A DNA stretch of 64,000 bases from CAYVXE01 sp964455375. Its GTDB lineage: Bacteria; Zhuqueibacterota; Zhuqueibacteria; Oceanimicrobiales; Oceanimicrobiaceae. Shown here piece by piece: positions 37,117-46,189 of the stretch. The stretch is taken from the NCBI GenBank assembly GCA_964455375.1, contig CAYVXE010000010.1, forward strand, positions 4,904 to 68,903, given 5' to 3'. Within the stretch, counting starts at the first letter, position 1; every line of letters begins with the position of its first letter. Position numbers and translations under genes: made by a program. Below the pieces are notes generated by a model, which was given only the letters and a program-made list of their open reading frames with translations, was not told where the DNA came from and searched no databases.

Positions 37117-39489
37117 TTATATTTGTGAAATTTTTTCGCTATTTTCGTTTGCCACAATATTGATTTTTTGTTTTTTAGTGCTGTCGAGTTCTTTTCGAAC
37201 CGCGGTGGCTAATGAACGCAGCGAAATAGGTTTCGGTACGAAACTGCCCGCACCTAACTTTAATGCTTTTTGGACGCGCTTGGTCATCGCATATCCGGAA
37301 AGGACAATAGCTCTTTGTTGTGGTGTAAATTGCAAAATTCTCTGATACGTTTCCGTACCATCAATGCCATCCATAACCATGTCGAGGATGACTAAATCCT
37401 GTGGGTCGTTTCTTAAATACTCGATAGCTTGCTCGCCGCTGGTGACGGTGTGAATGTCATAGCCAAGCCGGTTTAATAGCTGACTGGTTACTCGTCTCTG
37501 AATGGGATCGTCATCGACAATTAGAATGGATTCCTTTCCGCCTTTTATTTTTTCAACCGCTATTACAAGTTCGTTTTCAATTTCTCGGGTTACGGGAAAA
37601 TAAAGTGTGAAAGTCGTTTCTTTTTTAGGTTCGCTTTCCACTGTAATGTACCCCTTGTGGTCTTCTATGACGCCATGGACAACGCTAAGACCCAGACCAG
37701 AGCCACGCATTCTATCCATGGTTTTTGTCGTAAAGAAGGGGTCAAAAATTTTATTTATATTTTCAGGTTTAATTCCTGAACCGTTATCGGTGATTTTAAG
37801 TTGAATATATTCGCCCCGTTTTACGGTTTGGTAACCGACGAGCGGTTTGTCCAGGTAGATATTTTGGGTGCTAATGTTTATCTCACCGTCTTCCTGGATA
37901 GCTTCATTTGCATTGAGCACGATATTTGTTAATGCCCGTGTAAGTTGAGCCGCTCCACCTTTCATAGGAAGCAGCTCAGAGTGCAGGATTAACTTAATTC
38001 GATTCTGCTTTAACCGAAGTTGTGTGGATACAATGTTTTGAATTAGGGCATTCAGATTAATCTGTTCCATCGGATAATGACCACGCCGCCCCAAAGCCAG
38101 GAGCTGTTGGTTGATGTCCGCTATTTTTTTTGCCGCGTGTTCCATTTCAGTAACCATTTCCAGAACCGGGTGATCTTCAGGCAAATCTTCGCGTATTAAC
38201 ATTGGGTACGCCGCTAAAGGCCCTAAAAGATTGTTGAAATCGTGCGCGATCTGACCGGCAATTCGTCCTGCAGATTCCAGACGTTGTGCGCGTTCGAGCT
38301 CTTCCTGTAGTTTTTTCTTTTCGGTAATATCCCGGCAAATGAGGCGAATGAATTGAATTTCTTCTTCCTCTGATTTTAATAACGAGAATTCAATGCTCAC
38401 CCAAAGAATTTTATCGGCTTTGTTAATCAGCCGCACATCGACATTTTGTGGTGGTTTTCCGGACTTCTGTGTTTGACGGATAAATTTTTCAACTTTGCTG
38501 TGGTCTTTCTGGTAAACGACATGTTTTAAATGATTGCCGGCGAGTTCCTGTAATTCATAACCAAATTTTTCCAGACCGCGTTTATTAAAATCGATGATGT
38601 GTCCTTCCGGGTCTAAAATAATGTACATGTCCGGTGCAAAGTCAAATAAATCCCGGAACCGTTCTTCACTTTCGATCAAAGCTTTTTCAAACCGCTTGCG
38701 TTCCAGAAGTTCGCGTTTAAGTTCCACCGCCTTTTTTTCAAGTGAGGTGTGAGCTTCTTTTAAAGCATTTTCCCGTTCTTCAATTTGTTTCAACATCTCA
38801 TTGAATCGTTTAGTCAGAAAGCCAAGTTCATCCCTGCTTTGTCTGACTGCCCGAACAGAATAGTCCTTTTTATCGGAAACGACTTTTGCCATATCCGCCA
38901 ATTTGAGAATTGGTCTGGAAATAAATTTTTGTAGTTTGGTCGCTGCCAGAAAGGCAGCAAAGAGAGAAATGCCTAAAATCGCAAGGTAAATAACGGCATA
39001 TCTTTTTACCCGTGCGTATATTTCATTGAGGTTGGACACTAAATAGATAAAGCCTATTCTTTTATGATCCAGACTTATGGCCTGAAAAAGCACCAGGCGA
39101 TCGTTGCGAAATTTGTAGAAATTCGTTTCGGGAAGTGTGGGAAAGTCAAAACGATTGCTGGTATCTCTATTATAAATAGCCAAAATTTTCCCGTTGATGG
39201 TATAAATGCAGGCGGCATTAATATTTTTCTTCGCTTTAACTGCAGACAAAATTTCATTGGCAGCTTCATCGTCGTGAAATTCGAGTGCCGCCGTAGTGTT
39301 GGCGCCGATCACTTCCGCAAGAATATTCAGATCACGCACCATGTTATTTTTGTATGAAATATAATCATAGGTAATAAAGGTGACACCGGCAATTAGCAAA
39401 GCAAAACTGCTGATGGTCATAATAATGACTATCAATTTGCGTTTGATGGTAAATCTTCGAAAGAGGCGAAGGAGCGTTTTATCAAACAT
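37117..39489 (-). CDS. Hybrid sensor histidine kinase: CHASE8-like, HAMP, PAS, HisKA, HATPase, receiver
   Basis: A 790-residue inner-membrane kinase. TM1 is about 17-42, a periplasmic region of about 45-160 resembles CHASE8 (NILAEVIGANTTAALEFHD, NINAACIYTINGKILAIY), TM2 is about 164-186, then HAMP (to about 240), a short coiled coil and PAS (about 272-392). The HisKA histidine is H416 in GQIAHDFNNLL; the ATPase has N-box NIVLNANEA (522-530), DNGSGI and GSGLGLS. A C-terminal receiver has D703 as phosphoacceptor and K753. The gene starts 4 nt after the YfiR stop, with AAGGGA as its ribosome site. CHASE8 is the YfiR-controlled sensor of YfiN, so YfiR gating of this kinase is inferred. Confidence 0.88.
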   Translation of the reverse strand: MFDKTLLRLFRRFTIKRKLIVIIMTISSFALLIAGVTFITYDYISYKNNMVRDLNILAEVIGANTTAALEFHDDEAANEILSAVKAKKNINAACIYTINGKILAIYNRDTSNRFDFPTLPETNFYKFRNDRLVLFQAISLDHKRIGFIYLVSNLNEIYARVKRYAVIYLAILGISLFAAFLAATKLQKFISRPILKLADMAKVVSDKKDYSVRAVRQSRDELGFLTKRFNEMLKQIEERENALKEAHTSLEKKAVELKRELLERKRFEKALIESEERFRDLFDFAPDMYIILDPEGHIIDFNKRGLEKFGYELQELAGNHLKHVVYQKDHSKVEKFIRQTQKSGKPPQNVDVRLINKADKILWVSIEFSLLKSEEEEIQFIRLICRDITEKKKLQEELERAQRLESAGRIAGQIAHDFNNLLGPLAAYPMLIREDLPEDHPVLEMVTEMEHAAKKIADINQQLLALGRRGHYPMEQINLNALIQNIVSTQLRLKQNRIKLILHSELLPMKGGAAQLTRALTNIVLNANEAIQEDGEINISTQNIYLDKPLVGYQTVKRGEYIQLKITDNGSGIKPENINKIFDPFFTTKTMDRMRGSGLGLSVVHGVIEDHKGYITVESEPKKETTFTLYFPVTREIENELVIAVEKIKGGKESILIVDDDPIQRRVTSQLLNRLGYDIHTVTSGEQAIEYLRNDPQDLVILDMVMDGIDGTETYQRILQFTPQQRAIVLSGYAMTKRVQKALKLGAGSFVPKPISLRSLATAVRKELDSTKKQKINIVANENSEKISQI

Positions 39490-39493
39490 GTCT

Positions 39494-40033
39494 CTATCCC
39501 TTGATAATGTCTGCGAGTCTCAGCAATCTCGAACTGATTTTTAATCCGGATTCTTCTACAGCCGTCAAATTTATTTGAAACCGTATTTTCCGGTTTCTGG
39601 TGAACAGATTGATCATACCTCCATCGCGGGCAAAATTCTTGGTGTCGCTAACCGTTAGAACAGATCGTCCGTCCATTTGCTTTAAAATTAAAAAAAATCT
39701 CTTTTTTTCCGAAGAACTAATAAAAAGAACGTGACAACGGCCAATATTTTCGTACCTTCTGAATCGTTTAATCACAATAGGCCGGTTTTTTACCGTCTTC
39801 CCACGTATGGTGTCATCCAAATTACGGCCAAATGGATCTTTACCCACAATACCGATGATAACCGCTTCGGTATCGCTGCTAAAAGAACTCTCCGGCCACG
39901 CGACAAATTTAATGAATTTGAATAGGAACGCTGCTTTGATTTCATATTCGGAAAATTCTCTGGGACCGTCTTGTGCAAAAGCAAATGATTGCCACAAAAA
40001 CAATGTCATGATGAGACTTATAATTGGCTTCAT
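39494..40033 (-). CDS. YfiR/DUF4154 periplasmic protein (copy 1)
   Basis: A 179-residue secreted protein with a signal peptide (SFAFAQ, cleavage near residue 21). It contains the family start YEIKAAFLFKFIKFVAWPE, then IIGIVGKDPFG and a middle block ending VLTVSDTKNFARDGGMINLF, all diagnostic of YfiR (DUF4154). In Pseudomonas, YfiR is a periplasmic repressor that binds the CHASE8 sensor of YfiN. Here the gene is followed 4 nt later by a CHASE8-like histidine kinase, and 76 nt separate it from the upstream receptor gene. A regulator of that kinase is the simplest reading. Confidence 0.9.
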   Translation of the reverse strand: MKPIISLIMTLFLWQSFAFAQDGPREFSEYEIKAAFLFKFIKFVAWPESSFSSDTEAVIIGIVGKDPFGRNLDDTIRGKTVKNRPIVIKRFRRYENIGRCHVLFISSSEKKRFFLILKQMDGRSVLTVSDTKNFARDGGMINLFTRNRKIRFQINLTAVEESGLKISSRLLRLADIIKG

Positions 40034-40109
40034 TTACAAGCCCCCCATTTGCAGGTTGCACATTTTGTTTCAAAGCCTGGCATAAACCCCTATCTCAAAT
40101 TCGTCTGGA

Positions 40110-42335
40110 TTAAAATGTAAAAGAAATTTTGCTGTACACGCCTCTCTGAACTCTTGTCGCTTCTGTTCCGGTCGTCACAATGACTGCTTGTTCATTGAGA
40201 ACCTGGCTGTCCTCAGCATGGTCTTTGGATAGCAGGTTTTGACCAATGAGCGAAAATTTGAGATACTTGTTTAATTGCCAGACTACATGTCCGTTCAGGC
40301 TTACATAGCTGCTGACCCCCTGGCTCGGAATATTGTCAATATATCGTAAGAATATATTCGTATCAACTCTCGGATGTATTTTGAAAAATGATTGAAAATA
40401 AAATTGATGTACGGGACTTTGCTTTTCGATAAATTTGTTGATGGGATCTGATTTTACATTTGATTTTTCGGTTAAATGTATTTTTAGAAAATTGTAGTTT
40501 GCCTTAAATCTTAATTTTTGTGTAGGAACATACTCCGAGGATACTTCCAGACCATAGGAATAGCCCCTTAGATTATTGTTGACTTCCACGGCAAGTTCGA
40601 AATTTGGAGAATAGACTGAGTTTATTGACACAGCAGGTGACGCCAGATCGTCCGAACGCAGATTCCGGTATTCATTTAAGAATAAAGATGCATCCACAGA
40701 CAGGTTTTGAGAAGTTCTGATTCGATAGCCGCTTTCCACTGCCACCATGTTTTCAGATTTAAAGTTAGATTGTCCATTTAATACGATGAAATTTGTAGGC
40801 GTCTCATTTTGTGGCGTAGCCCAAAGGATAATTCTGGCATCGTTTTCTCCTCTGGAAGGAATTCTGACCGCTCTGGAGACCGCCGCCCATACAGCCTGAT
40901 TTTCCGATGGGGCCCAGAACAGGCGCGCATTTGGTTGAATCTCAAAACCAGTGTACTCGTTATGCTCAAACTTGGAGCCGATAGTAAGTTTTACCTTGTC
41001 TTTAATGAGCTGAATATCATCCTGCAAAAATGTATTGAAAATACTTAGTTTTCGTTCGTTGGGGTTTAGAGAAAATGTGAATGTGGAGTCGAAATGGTCA
41101 CTGATCAAACGATAGCCGGCACCCCAGACAATGTCGTTTCGGGAGCCCAGTTGAAAGCGATGATAAAAATCGACATCATAGGTGTTGATGGCGCCACGGA
41201 CAGCGGCTTCAAGCCTTTTCACTCTATCGAAATAAAGTTGCAGGGAGAATTCGGATTTACTTGAAAAACTGTGCCGCCAGCGGCCCAAAATATTGCCGCC
41301 GGTATTTTTATTTTCAAAATTAAACCTGGTAAGAAAAGGTGGTTGTACCTGATTCACAATATTGTAGGTTTGGTTAAACCTGCCGTCATAGATTTCCCCC
41401 TGTGCGGTTATCATGTTGTCAGTCGTGGGAAATGTGTCGAAGCGGAAACCTCCCTGGAACATATGCCAGTTATCGTTGCTGTCATGGCCTGTGGAATCCA
41501 CAAATCCGTCAGCTTTGAGGTATTTTCCGTATATTCTGAAATAATTGTTGTTACCAAAATGGGAGCCATAGCGGAAATGACCAAACGTCTGATATTCTGT
41601 ACCGCCGCCAAAACTCATCAGACCGCCCTGGGTGTCTTCTGCATTTTTGGAAATGATGTTAATGATGCCGTTAACCGCGTTTACTCCCCAAAGTGAAGCG
41701 CCCGGACCCCGAATCACTTCAATCCGTTCAACATCTTCCAGCAACATATTCTGTGTTTCCCAGGATACACCGGAAAATAAGGGTGTATAAATACTCCGTC
41801 CGTCACTCATAACGAGAAGCTTATTGGCAAATTGTCCGCTTATCCCTCTCGAGAGCCCGCTAAAGCCTCTGATGGTCGCCGCGTAACTGCTGGCGTTGTG
41901 CTGGGAAACTTGCATGCCCGGAACCATTCGCAAAGCTTCGGGAACGTTGGTCACACCGGTTCTCTCGATGTCCTCTTTTGAAATCGCATAGGCTGCCGCG
42001 GCAGATTCAAAAATCCGCCCCGGTTTTTTAAATAGCGTTACGAACTGAACTTCCATCAAATCTTCGATAGAAAGAATGGTAAGGTCTATTTCCTTGCCAT
42101 TATTCTTCTGACCATGCAAATTGCCAGCCCAGCAACCGGAAAAGATCGGCGATGAAAAAAATGGAAAAAGGACGCTAAAAGCGATTGTTAAGCAAATAGC
42201 ATCCATCTGCTTTTTGAAAGCCGCCTGAATCGTGCCTTTGGTTGCTTGTCTGGATTTTTTACACATACTTTTACAACGTCGTTTTAATAATTTCAGATAC
42301 TTTTTGCTAAATGCCTGTTTGTCCTTAAATCTCAT
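40110..42335 (-). CDS. TonB-dependent receptor-like outer-membrane protein
   Basis: About 741 residues. The plug domain (about 100-220) has ISKEDIERTGVTNVPEALRM, VPGMQVSQ, RGFSG, VMSDGRSIYTP and VERIEVIRGPGASLWG; the rest is a 22-strand-type barrel ending in an aromatic residue (ISFTF). Upstream of the plug is IDLTILSIEDLMEVQF, a short N-terminal segment common in receptors that lack a long TonB box. The N-terminus is odd: about 45 basic residues precede the hydrophobic signal core, no Shine-Dalgarno site is seen, and the true start may be an internal ATG. The ligand is unknown. It lies between two yfiR-like genes, which suggests a sensing role. Confidence 0.87.
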   Translation of the reverse strand: MRFKDKQAFSKKYLKLLKRRCKSMCKKSRQATKGTIQAAFKKQMDAICLTIAFSVLFPFFSSPIFSGCWAGNLHGQKNNGKEIDLTILSIEDLMEVQFVTLFKKPGRIFESAAAAYAISKEDIERTGVTNVPEALRMVPGMQVSQHNASSYAATIRGFSGLSRGISGQFANKLLVMSDGRSIYTPLFSGVSWETQNMLLEDVERIEVIRGPGASLWGVNAVNGIINIISKNAEDTQGGLMSFGGGTEYQTFGHFRYGSHFGNNNYFRIYGKYLKADGFVDSTGHDSNDNWHMFQGGFRFDTFPTTDNMITAQGEIYDGRFNQTYNIVNQVQPPFLTRFNFENKNTGGNILGRWRHSFSSKSEFSLQLYFDRVKRLEAAVRGAINTYDVDFYHRFQLGSRNDIVWGAGYRLISDHFDSTFTFSLNPNERKLSIFNTFLQDDIQLIKDKVKLTIGSKFEHNEYTGFEIQPNARLFWAPSENQAVWAAVSRAVRIPSRGENDARIILWATPQNETPTNFIVLNGQSNFKSENMVAVESGYRIRTSQNLSVDASLFLNEYRNLRSDDLASPAVSINSVYSPNFELAVEVNNNLRGYSYGLEVSSEYVPTQKLRFKANYNFLKIHLTEKSNVKSDPINKFIEKQSPVHQFYFQSFFKIHPRVDTNIFLRYIDNIPSQGVSSYVSLNGHVVWQLNKYLKFSLIGQNLLSKDHAEDSQVLNEQAVIVTTGTEATRVQRGVYSKISFTF

Positions 42336-42341
42336 TTTCAC

Positions 42342-42692
42342 ATATCATATACTTTTTTAGTGGAAATAAAACAACGACCGCTACGGATGCGATGAAGAAC
42401 AAATGCATAAACGGGGTGCAAAAGATGAAGGGCGCTTAAAACATTTACGACCCATTGATGGCTTGTCAACCGAAATGTTGAAATGCCGCACAATGCATCT
42501 GACGTCACTGTCGATGTCATAAACAAATCGTTTAATTAATAGCCAATGAGGATTAGCCGGGTGCAAATACCATAGAACTTAAAAATTAAATATAAAGAAT
42601 ACCTACTGGATTCGCAAGCAAAAACTGCTTGATTTCGTAGGATTCAACTGTTTTTTTGACAATTGGGTTTTTCTTTCAAGGAATCATCTTTC
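42342..42692. other. Intergenic region in the YfiR/receptor cluster
   Basis: 351 nt between the YfiR copy 2 stop and the receptor start. No convincing gene; only short frames occur. A TGACGTCA palindrome lies near 42500. The stretch presumably holds the receptor promoter, because the upstream YfiR gene is 350 nt away, but no clear promoter was resolved. Confidence 0.4.
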
Positions 42693-43262
42693 TTAATGTT
42701 TCTGTGCATAGTCTTGTTCGTCAACAATTTGCGCCAGGCGTAACAACCGGGAACTCATTTTTAGATTAGCCCGTACCACGGAATTGTAATTGATGGTAAA
42801 GCGAATTTTATGTACTCGGGTAAATAATTTTATCATTCCGCCTTGTACAGCAAAATGGCTGATTTCACTCACTGTAAGAACACTTTTATCGAGTAATATA
42901 GAAAAAATGTCTTTTAAGTGATTTTGATAGTTACGTGAAATGAACAAAATATGACAGTTCTTCACCTCATGAAGGTCAGTGTAGCGGTTCACCATGAAGG
43001 GGTGACCTTTGATTTGTTTATTTTCCAGTAAACTGTCTAAATAGGTCCCAAAAGGGTCTTCGCCGATGATACCGATAATAATGGGGTCGGAAGGTGACTT
43101 AAATGCTGTTTCCGGCCAATGGACAAACCTGGCAAAATTAAATAAAAACACGGCTTTTAATTCATATTCGGCAGGATGTTGCTGCGGAAAACATATTTCG
43201 AGATTGAGTGAAAATAGAAGAAAAATGGTCGCGGCAATTTTCATGAAAATGTTCTTGTTCAT
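42693..43262 (-). CDS. YfiR/DUF4154 periplasmic protein (copy 2)
   Basis: A 189-residue paralogue of the YfiR protein encoded at 39494, with a signal peptide (hydrophobic to about residue 20, then CFPQQ). The family landmarks are all present: YELKAVFLFNFARFVHWPE, IIGIIGEDPFGTYLD, HILFISRNYQN, and VLTVSEISHFAVQGGMIKLFT. It is the first gene, on the minus strand, of a set that continues with the TonB-type receptor, YfiR copy 1 and the hybrid kinase. Two YfiR-like proteins around one receptor may give the kinase two separate periplasmic inputs, but nothing in the sequence tells their roles apart. Confidence 0.88.
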   Translation of the reverse strand: MNKNIFMKIAATIFLLFSLNLEICFPQQHPAEYELKAVFLFNFARFVHWPETAFKSPSDPIIIGIIGEDPFGTYLDSLLENKQIKGHPFMVNRYTDLHEVKNCHILFISRNYQNHLKDIFSILLDKSVLTVSEISHFAVQGGMIKLFTRVHKIRFTINYNSVVRANLKMSSRLLRLAQIVDEQDYAQKH

Positions 43263-43669
43263 GGTTGTTTGAGCGAGAGGTTGAAAACAATTTCAAATAA
43301 TATATTTGAATGAAACTTTGAGCCGCCTAAATATCAGATTGTTTATTTGATTTAACGACTTGTAGGGCAGATGTGCGAATTGTGTGCCAGTTTTCCGGGT
43401 TTAAAGAAATCGTCATAAAACCAGAAATGAGATGTTATCAAAAGATAAATAAAATCAATAAGTTGTTAGAATAAACCAAGAATGGGAACCATACATGAAA
43501 ATTAGTTGAGGTTACAAAAATGAAAGCAACGATTACCAGGATGTTGTTTTGAAAGGTTGAAGCGTATTTTGCAGAAATGCAGATAGCAGACGCCTGACCA
43601 GTCAGTCAGGCGTCTGAGTCTATTTGTTGTGTCACATTCGATATTAGGCTTTGCGGCGCTGTCGGGTGG
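43263..43669. other. Intergenic region between YfiR copy 2 and pepD
   Basis: 407 nt. It contains the promoter side of YfiR copy 2 and the 3' side of pepD (both minus strand). A long perfect hairpin is present at 43587-43616; otherwise no gene or repeat is recognised. Confidence 0.5.
43587..43616 (-). terminator. Long hairpin downstream of pepD
   Basis: Perfect 12-bp stem CAGACGCCTGAC / GTCAGGCGTCTG around a 6-nt loop. It lies about 50 nt beyond the pepD stop codon on the transcribed strand. No T run follows on the minus strand, so it may be a processing or stability hairpin rather than a classical terminator. Confidence 0.5.
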
Positions 43670-45130
43670 TTAGTTTTCCTGCCCTACTTTTTCAAGAATT
43701 CCAACGACTAACTTGTAAAAGTTAGCTACGGAGTCCATACGCACGCGTTCATCCGGAGAGTGCGGAAACTCAATTTGGGGTCCCAGCGAAACCATATCCA
43801 TTCCCGGATATTTTTCGCCGATAATGCCGCATTCAAGGCCTGCATGGATGGCTTTGATTGCCGGCTTGCTGCCCAGCTTATCTATATGAACCTGTTCTGC
43901 GATTTTGAGAATATGTGAGTTCAGATCGGGTTTCCAGCCCGGATATCCTTCGACTTCCTGTACCTCAGCTCCGGCCAATTCCCCAATACTCACGATGCGC
44001 TGCTGTAAAGCTTCAATAGCTGAATCCACTGAACTTCTGTTGCTTACATGGATGACCATGATGCCGTTGGAAATTTTTACGCTGGCCAGATTGGAACTGG
44101 TTTCAACCAATTCGGGAATGTCGTAACTCATTGCGATGACGCCATGCGGGAGGGCATTCAGCAAATTTAAGAGGTTCGTTTGCACGCTTTCGGTGTAAAC
44201 GCTGGTGACGCCGGTGGCTGAGTCAATGGAAAATTGCATATTCGGTTCAGCCGGTTTGTATTCCGCTTCAATTTCACCCATATATTTTTTCAACGATGTT
44301 TCAAAACCGTTCTTATGGGAAGCAGAAACAAGAACGGTGGCAAATGCTTCTCTGGGAATGGCATTGTGCATATTACCGCCATGAATATCCGCAAGCTTAA
44401 AGCCGTGTTCTTTTGCAACGGCAACCAGAGCTCGTGCTAACAGTTTGATGGCGTTGCCTCTTTGCAAATGAATATCGACCCCTGAGTGACCGCCTTTTAA
44501 ACCATGAAGTTTCAATTGTAGAGCTTCATGGCCTGTGGGAGCTGTTTCTGTTTCCAAACTTACGGAGATATTGACACCTGCACCGCCTGCACACCCCACG
44601 TACAGCGCATCTTCTTCTTCTGTATCTAAATTGATGAGCGTTTTTCCTTCAAGCATGTCATCGTGCAAACTTGAGGCTCCGGTTAAGCCGGTTTCTTCGT
44701 CCATGGTAAAGAGAAGTTCCACCTGTCCGTGTTTCATGGTTTTGCTTTCCATAACAGCTAAGGACATTGCCATACCGATGCCGTTGTCCGAACCAAGCGT
44801 TGTGCCGGTTGCACATAGATATTCCCCATCCTTTCTGGGAATGATGGGGTCTTTGCTGAAATCATGTTGTACGTCGGCATTTTTTTCATTGACCATATCC
44901 ATGTGTGCCTGTAAAATGGTTATCGGAGCATTTTCACAGCCGGGTGTCGCTGCTTTTTTCACGACGATGTTTCCGGCGTCGTCCTTTTTATATGAGAGAT
45001 TGTTACGCTTCGCAACCTCCACAATATATTCGGCCATTTGCTGTTCATTTTTTGACCCGCGGGGAATGGTCAAAATGTGATCAAAATGCTGCCAGAGATC
45101 CCTTGGGTCAAGGTCTGATACAAAAGTCAT
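43670..45130 (-). CDS. pepD: Aminoacyl-histidine dipeptidase PepD (M20)
   Basis: A 486-residue cytosolic metallopeptidase of the M20 PepD family, the usual full length (about 485). The first zinc ligand lies in ILQAHMDMVNEK, the bridging Asp region is TLGSDNGIGMAM, the catalytic Glu is in FTMDEETGLTGA, and INLDTEEEDALYVGCAGG and the lid-domain GLKGGHSGVDI are intact. The C-terminal block AGLECGIIGEKYPGMDMVSLGP matches the family. PepD cleaves Xaa-His dipeptides, including carnosine, in peptide turnover. It is single, divergent from the lipoprotein PPIase at 45460. Confidence 0.94.
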   Translation of the reverse strand: MTFVSDLDPRDLWQHFDHILTIPRGSKNEQQMAEYIVEVAKRNNLSYKKDDAGNIVVKKAATPGCENAPITILQAHMDMVNEKNADVQHDFSKDPIIPRKDGEYLCATGTTLGSDNGIGMAMSLAVMESKTMKHGQVELLFTMDEETGLTGASSLHDDMLEGKTLINLDTEEEDALYVGCAGGAGVNISVSLETETAPTGHEALQLKLHGLKGGHSGVDIHLQRGNAIKLLARALVAVAKEHGFKLADIHGGNMHNAIPREAFATVLVSASHKNGFETSLKKYMGEIEAEYKPAEPNMQFSIDSATGVTSVYTESVQTNLLNLLNALPHGVIAMSYDIPELVETSSNLASVKISNGIMVIHVSNRSSVDSAIEALQQRIVSIGELAGAEVQEVEGYPGWKPDLNSHILKIAEQVHIDKLGSKPAIKAIHAGLECGIIGEKYPGMDMVSLGPQIEFPHSPDERVRMDSVANFYKLVVGILEKVGQEN

Positions 45131-45459
45131 TTTACCCTCCGTTTAAGCTTAAGTTAGTACATCAATTGAGTTTTTTTACAGTTGATTGTTTAGTCCCTTT
45201 ACTTTTGCTGCAAACAAGAGCCGTTGCTGTTTTTATGTCCGCTCTGAAAGCGTTAAAATGTAGTAAATTTGGGCGAAACCAATATAATCAGGTTTTCATG
45301 TTTTTGCAAGAGATATTGTCTGGAACAGCAATGAAATTATCCTTGATAATCTGTGTTTGCTTTGTTAAATTCCGCAGGTTCTCAAATATGATGGTGTTTT
45401 CGGTCAATCACAAATTATTGAAATTTTAGATTGCCGGCTTGTCCGGAAGGAGGTTTGTT
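45131..45459. other. Divergent intergenic region between pepD and the PPIase gene
   Basis: 329 nt, AT-rich, expected to hold two opposed promoters. No repeat or RNA gene seen. The strong site GGAAGGAGG (45445-45453) is the Shine-Dalgarno of the PPIase gene and decides its TTG start. Confidence 0.5.
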
Positions 45460-46143
45460 TTGAGAATGAAAAGCGTTTTAATATGCAATTTACTTATGTT
45501 GTTGATTTTCGGCTGCGGTCCGAAAGCTGAAAAAAATGAGCCTGAAGGAAATAAAATGGAAAATAAAAATACGATTGATACCGTTGCGTCGGTGATGCCC
45601 CAAAATAAACGGCCTTTGTCAGACGTTCCGCCGGAAAAACGTTTGAATTATTACAGTGCCATGCCTGTGATGAGCATCGATGCGTCAAAAGAATACTTTG
45701 CGACGATTCACACAAAACGCGGTGATATCGTTTTGCAACTGGATGCTTTTTATGCGCCGTTACACACAAATAATTTTGTTTTTTTAGCGCGTCAGGGTTT
45801 TTATGATGGGTTAACGTTTCACCGCTGGGAACCGGATTTTGTTTTGCAGGGTGGCGACCCCACAGGTACCGGATCCGGCGGTCCGGGTTACTTGATTCCG
45901 TCAGAAATCGGTTTACCGCATGTGCAGGGAGCCGTTGGTATGGCGCGTCAGGGAGATAATGTGAACCCGGAGAAAAAGTCAAACGGCAGTCAGTTTTACA
46001 TCACGTACCGGGCAACACCGTTTTTAGATGGCGAATACACGGTTTTCGGTCGGGTTGTCCAGGGATTTGACGTGCTGCAGAAAATGACCCGTGGTGATAT
46101 GATGTTAAGCGTGGATATTGAAGAAAAAAATCCGGAACAATAA
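45460..46143 (+). CDS. Cyclophilin-type peptidyl-prolyl isomerase lipoprotein
   Basis: A 227-residue lipoprotein. TTG at 45460 is chosen because GGAAGGAGG ends 6 nt before it; the ATG at 45466 would be 12 nt away. The lipobox is IFGC. After a linker rich in N, E and K, the cyclophilin domain runs from about residue 75: TKRGDIVLQLD, FVFLARQGFYDGLTFHR, LQGGDPTGTGSGGPGY, VGMARQ, NGSQFYITYRATPFLDGEYTVFGRV. The catalytic Arg in FHRW is present. It probably catalyses proline isomerisation during folding at the outer side of the inner membrane or in the outer-membrane lipoprotein pool. Confidence 0.92.
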   Translation: MRMKSVLICNLLMLLIFGCGPKAEKNEPEGNKMENKNTIDTVASVMPQNKRPLSDVPPEKRLNYYSAMPVMSIDASKEYFATIHTKRGDIVLQLDAFYAPLHTNNFVFLARQGFYDGLTFHRWEPDFVLQGGDPTGTGSGGPGYLIPSEIGLPHVQGAVGMARQGDNVNPEKKSNGSQFYITYRATPFLDGEYTVFGRVVQGFDVLQKMTRGDMMLSVDIEEKNPEQ

Positions 46144-46189
46144 ATTTTGACTGACATTTTTAAAGAATTTTTATATAAGGGTAAAAAAA

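Noticed and set aside
45439..45459. Earlier TTG start for the PPIase lipoprotein
   Set aside because: It lies upstream of the strong GGAAGGAGG site, which fits the TTG at 45460 instead.
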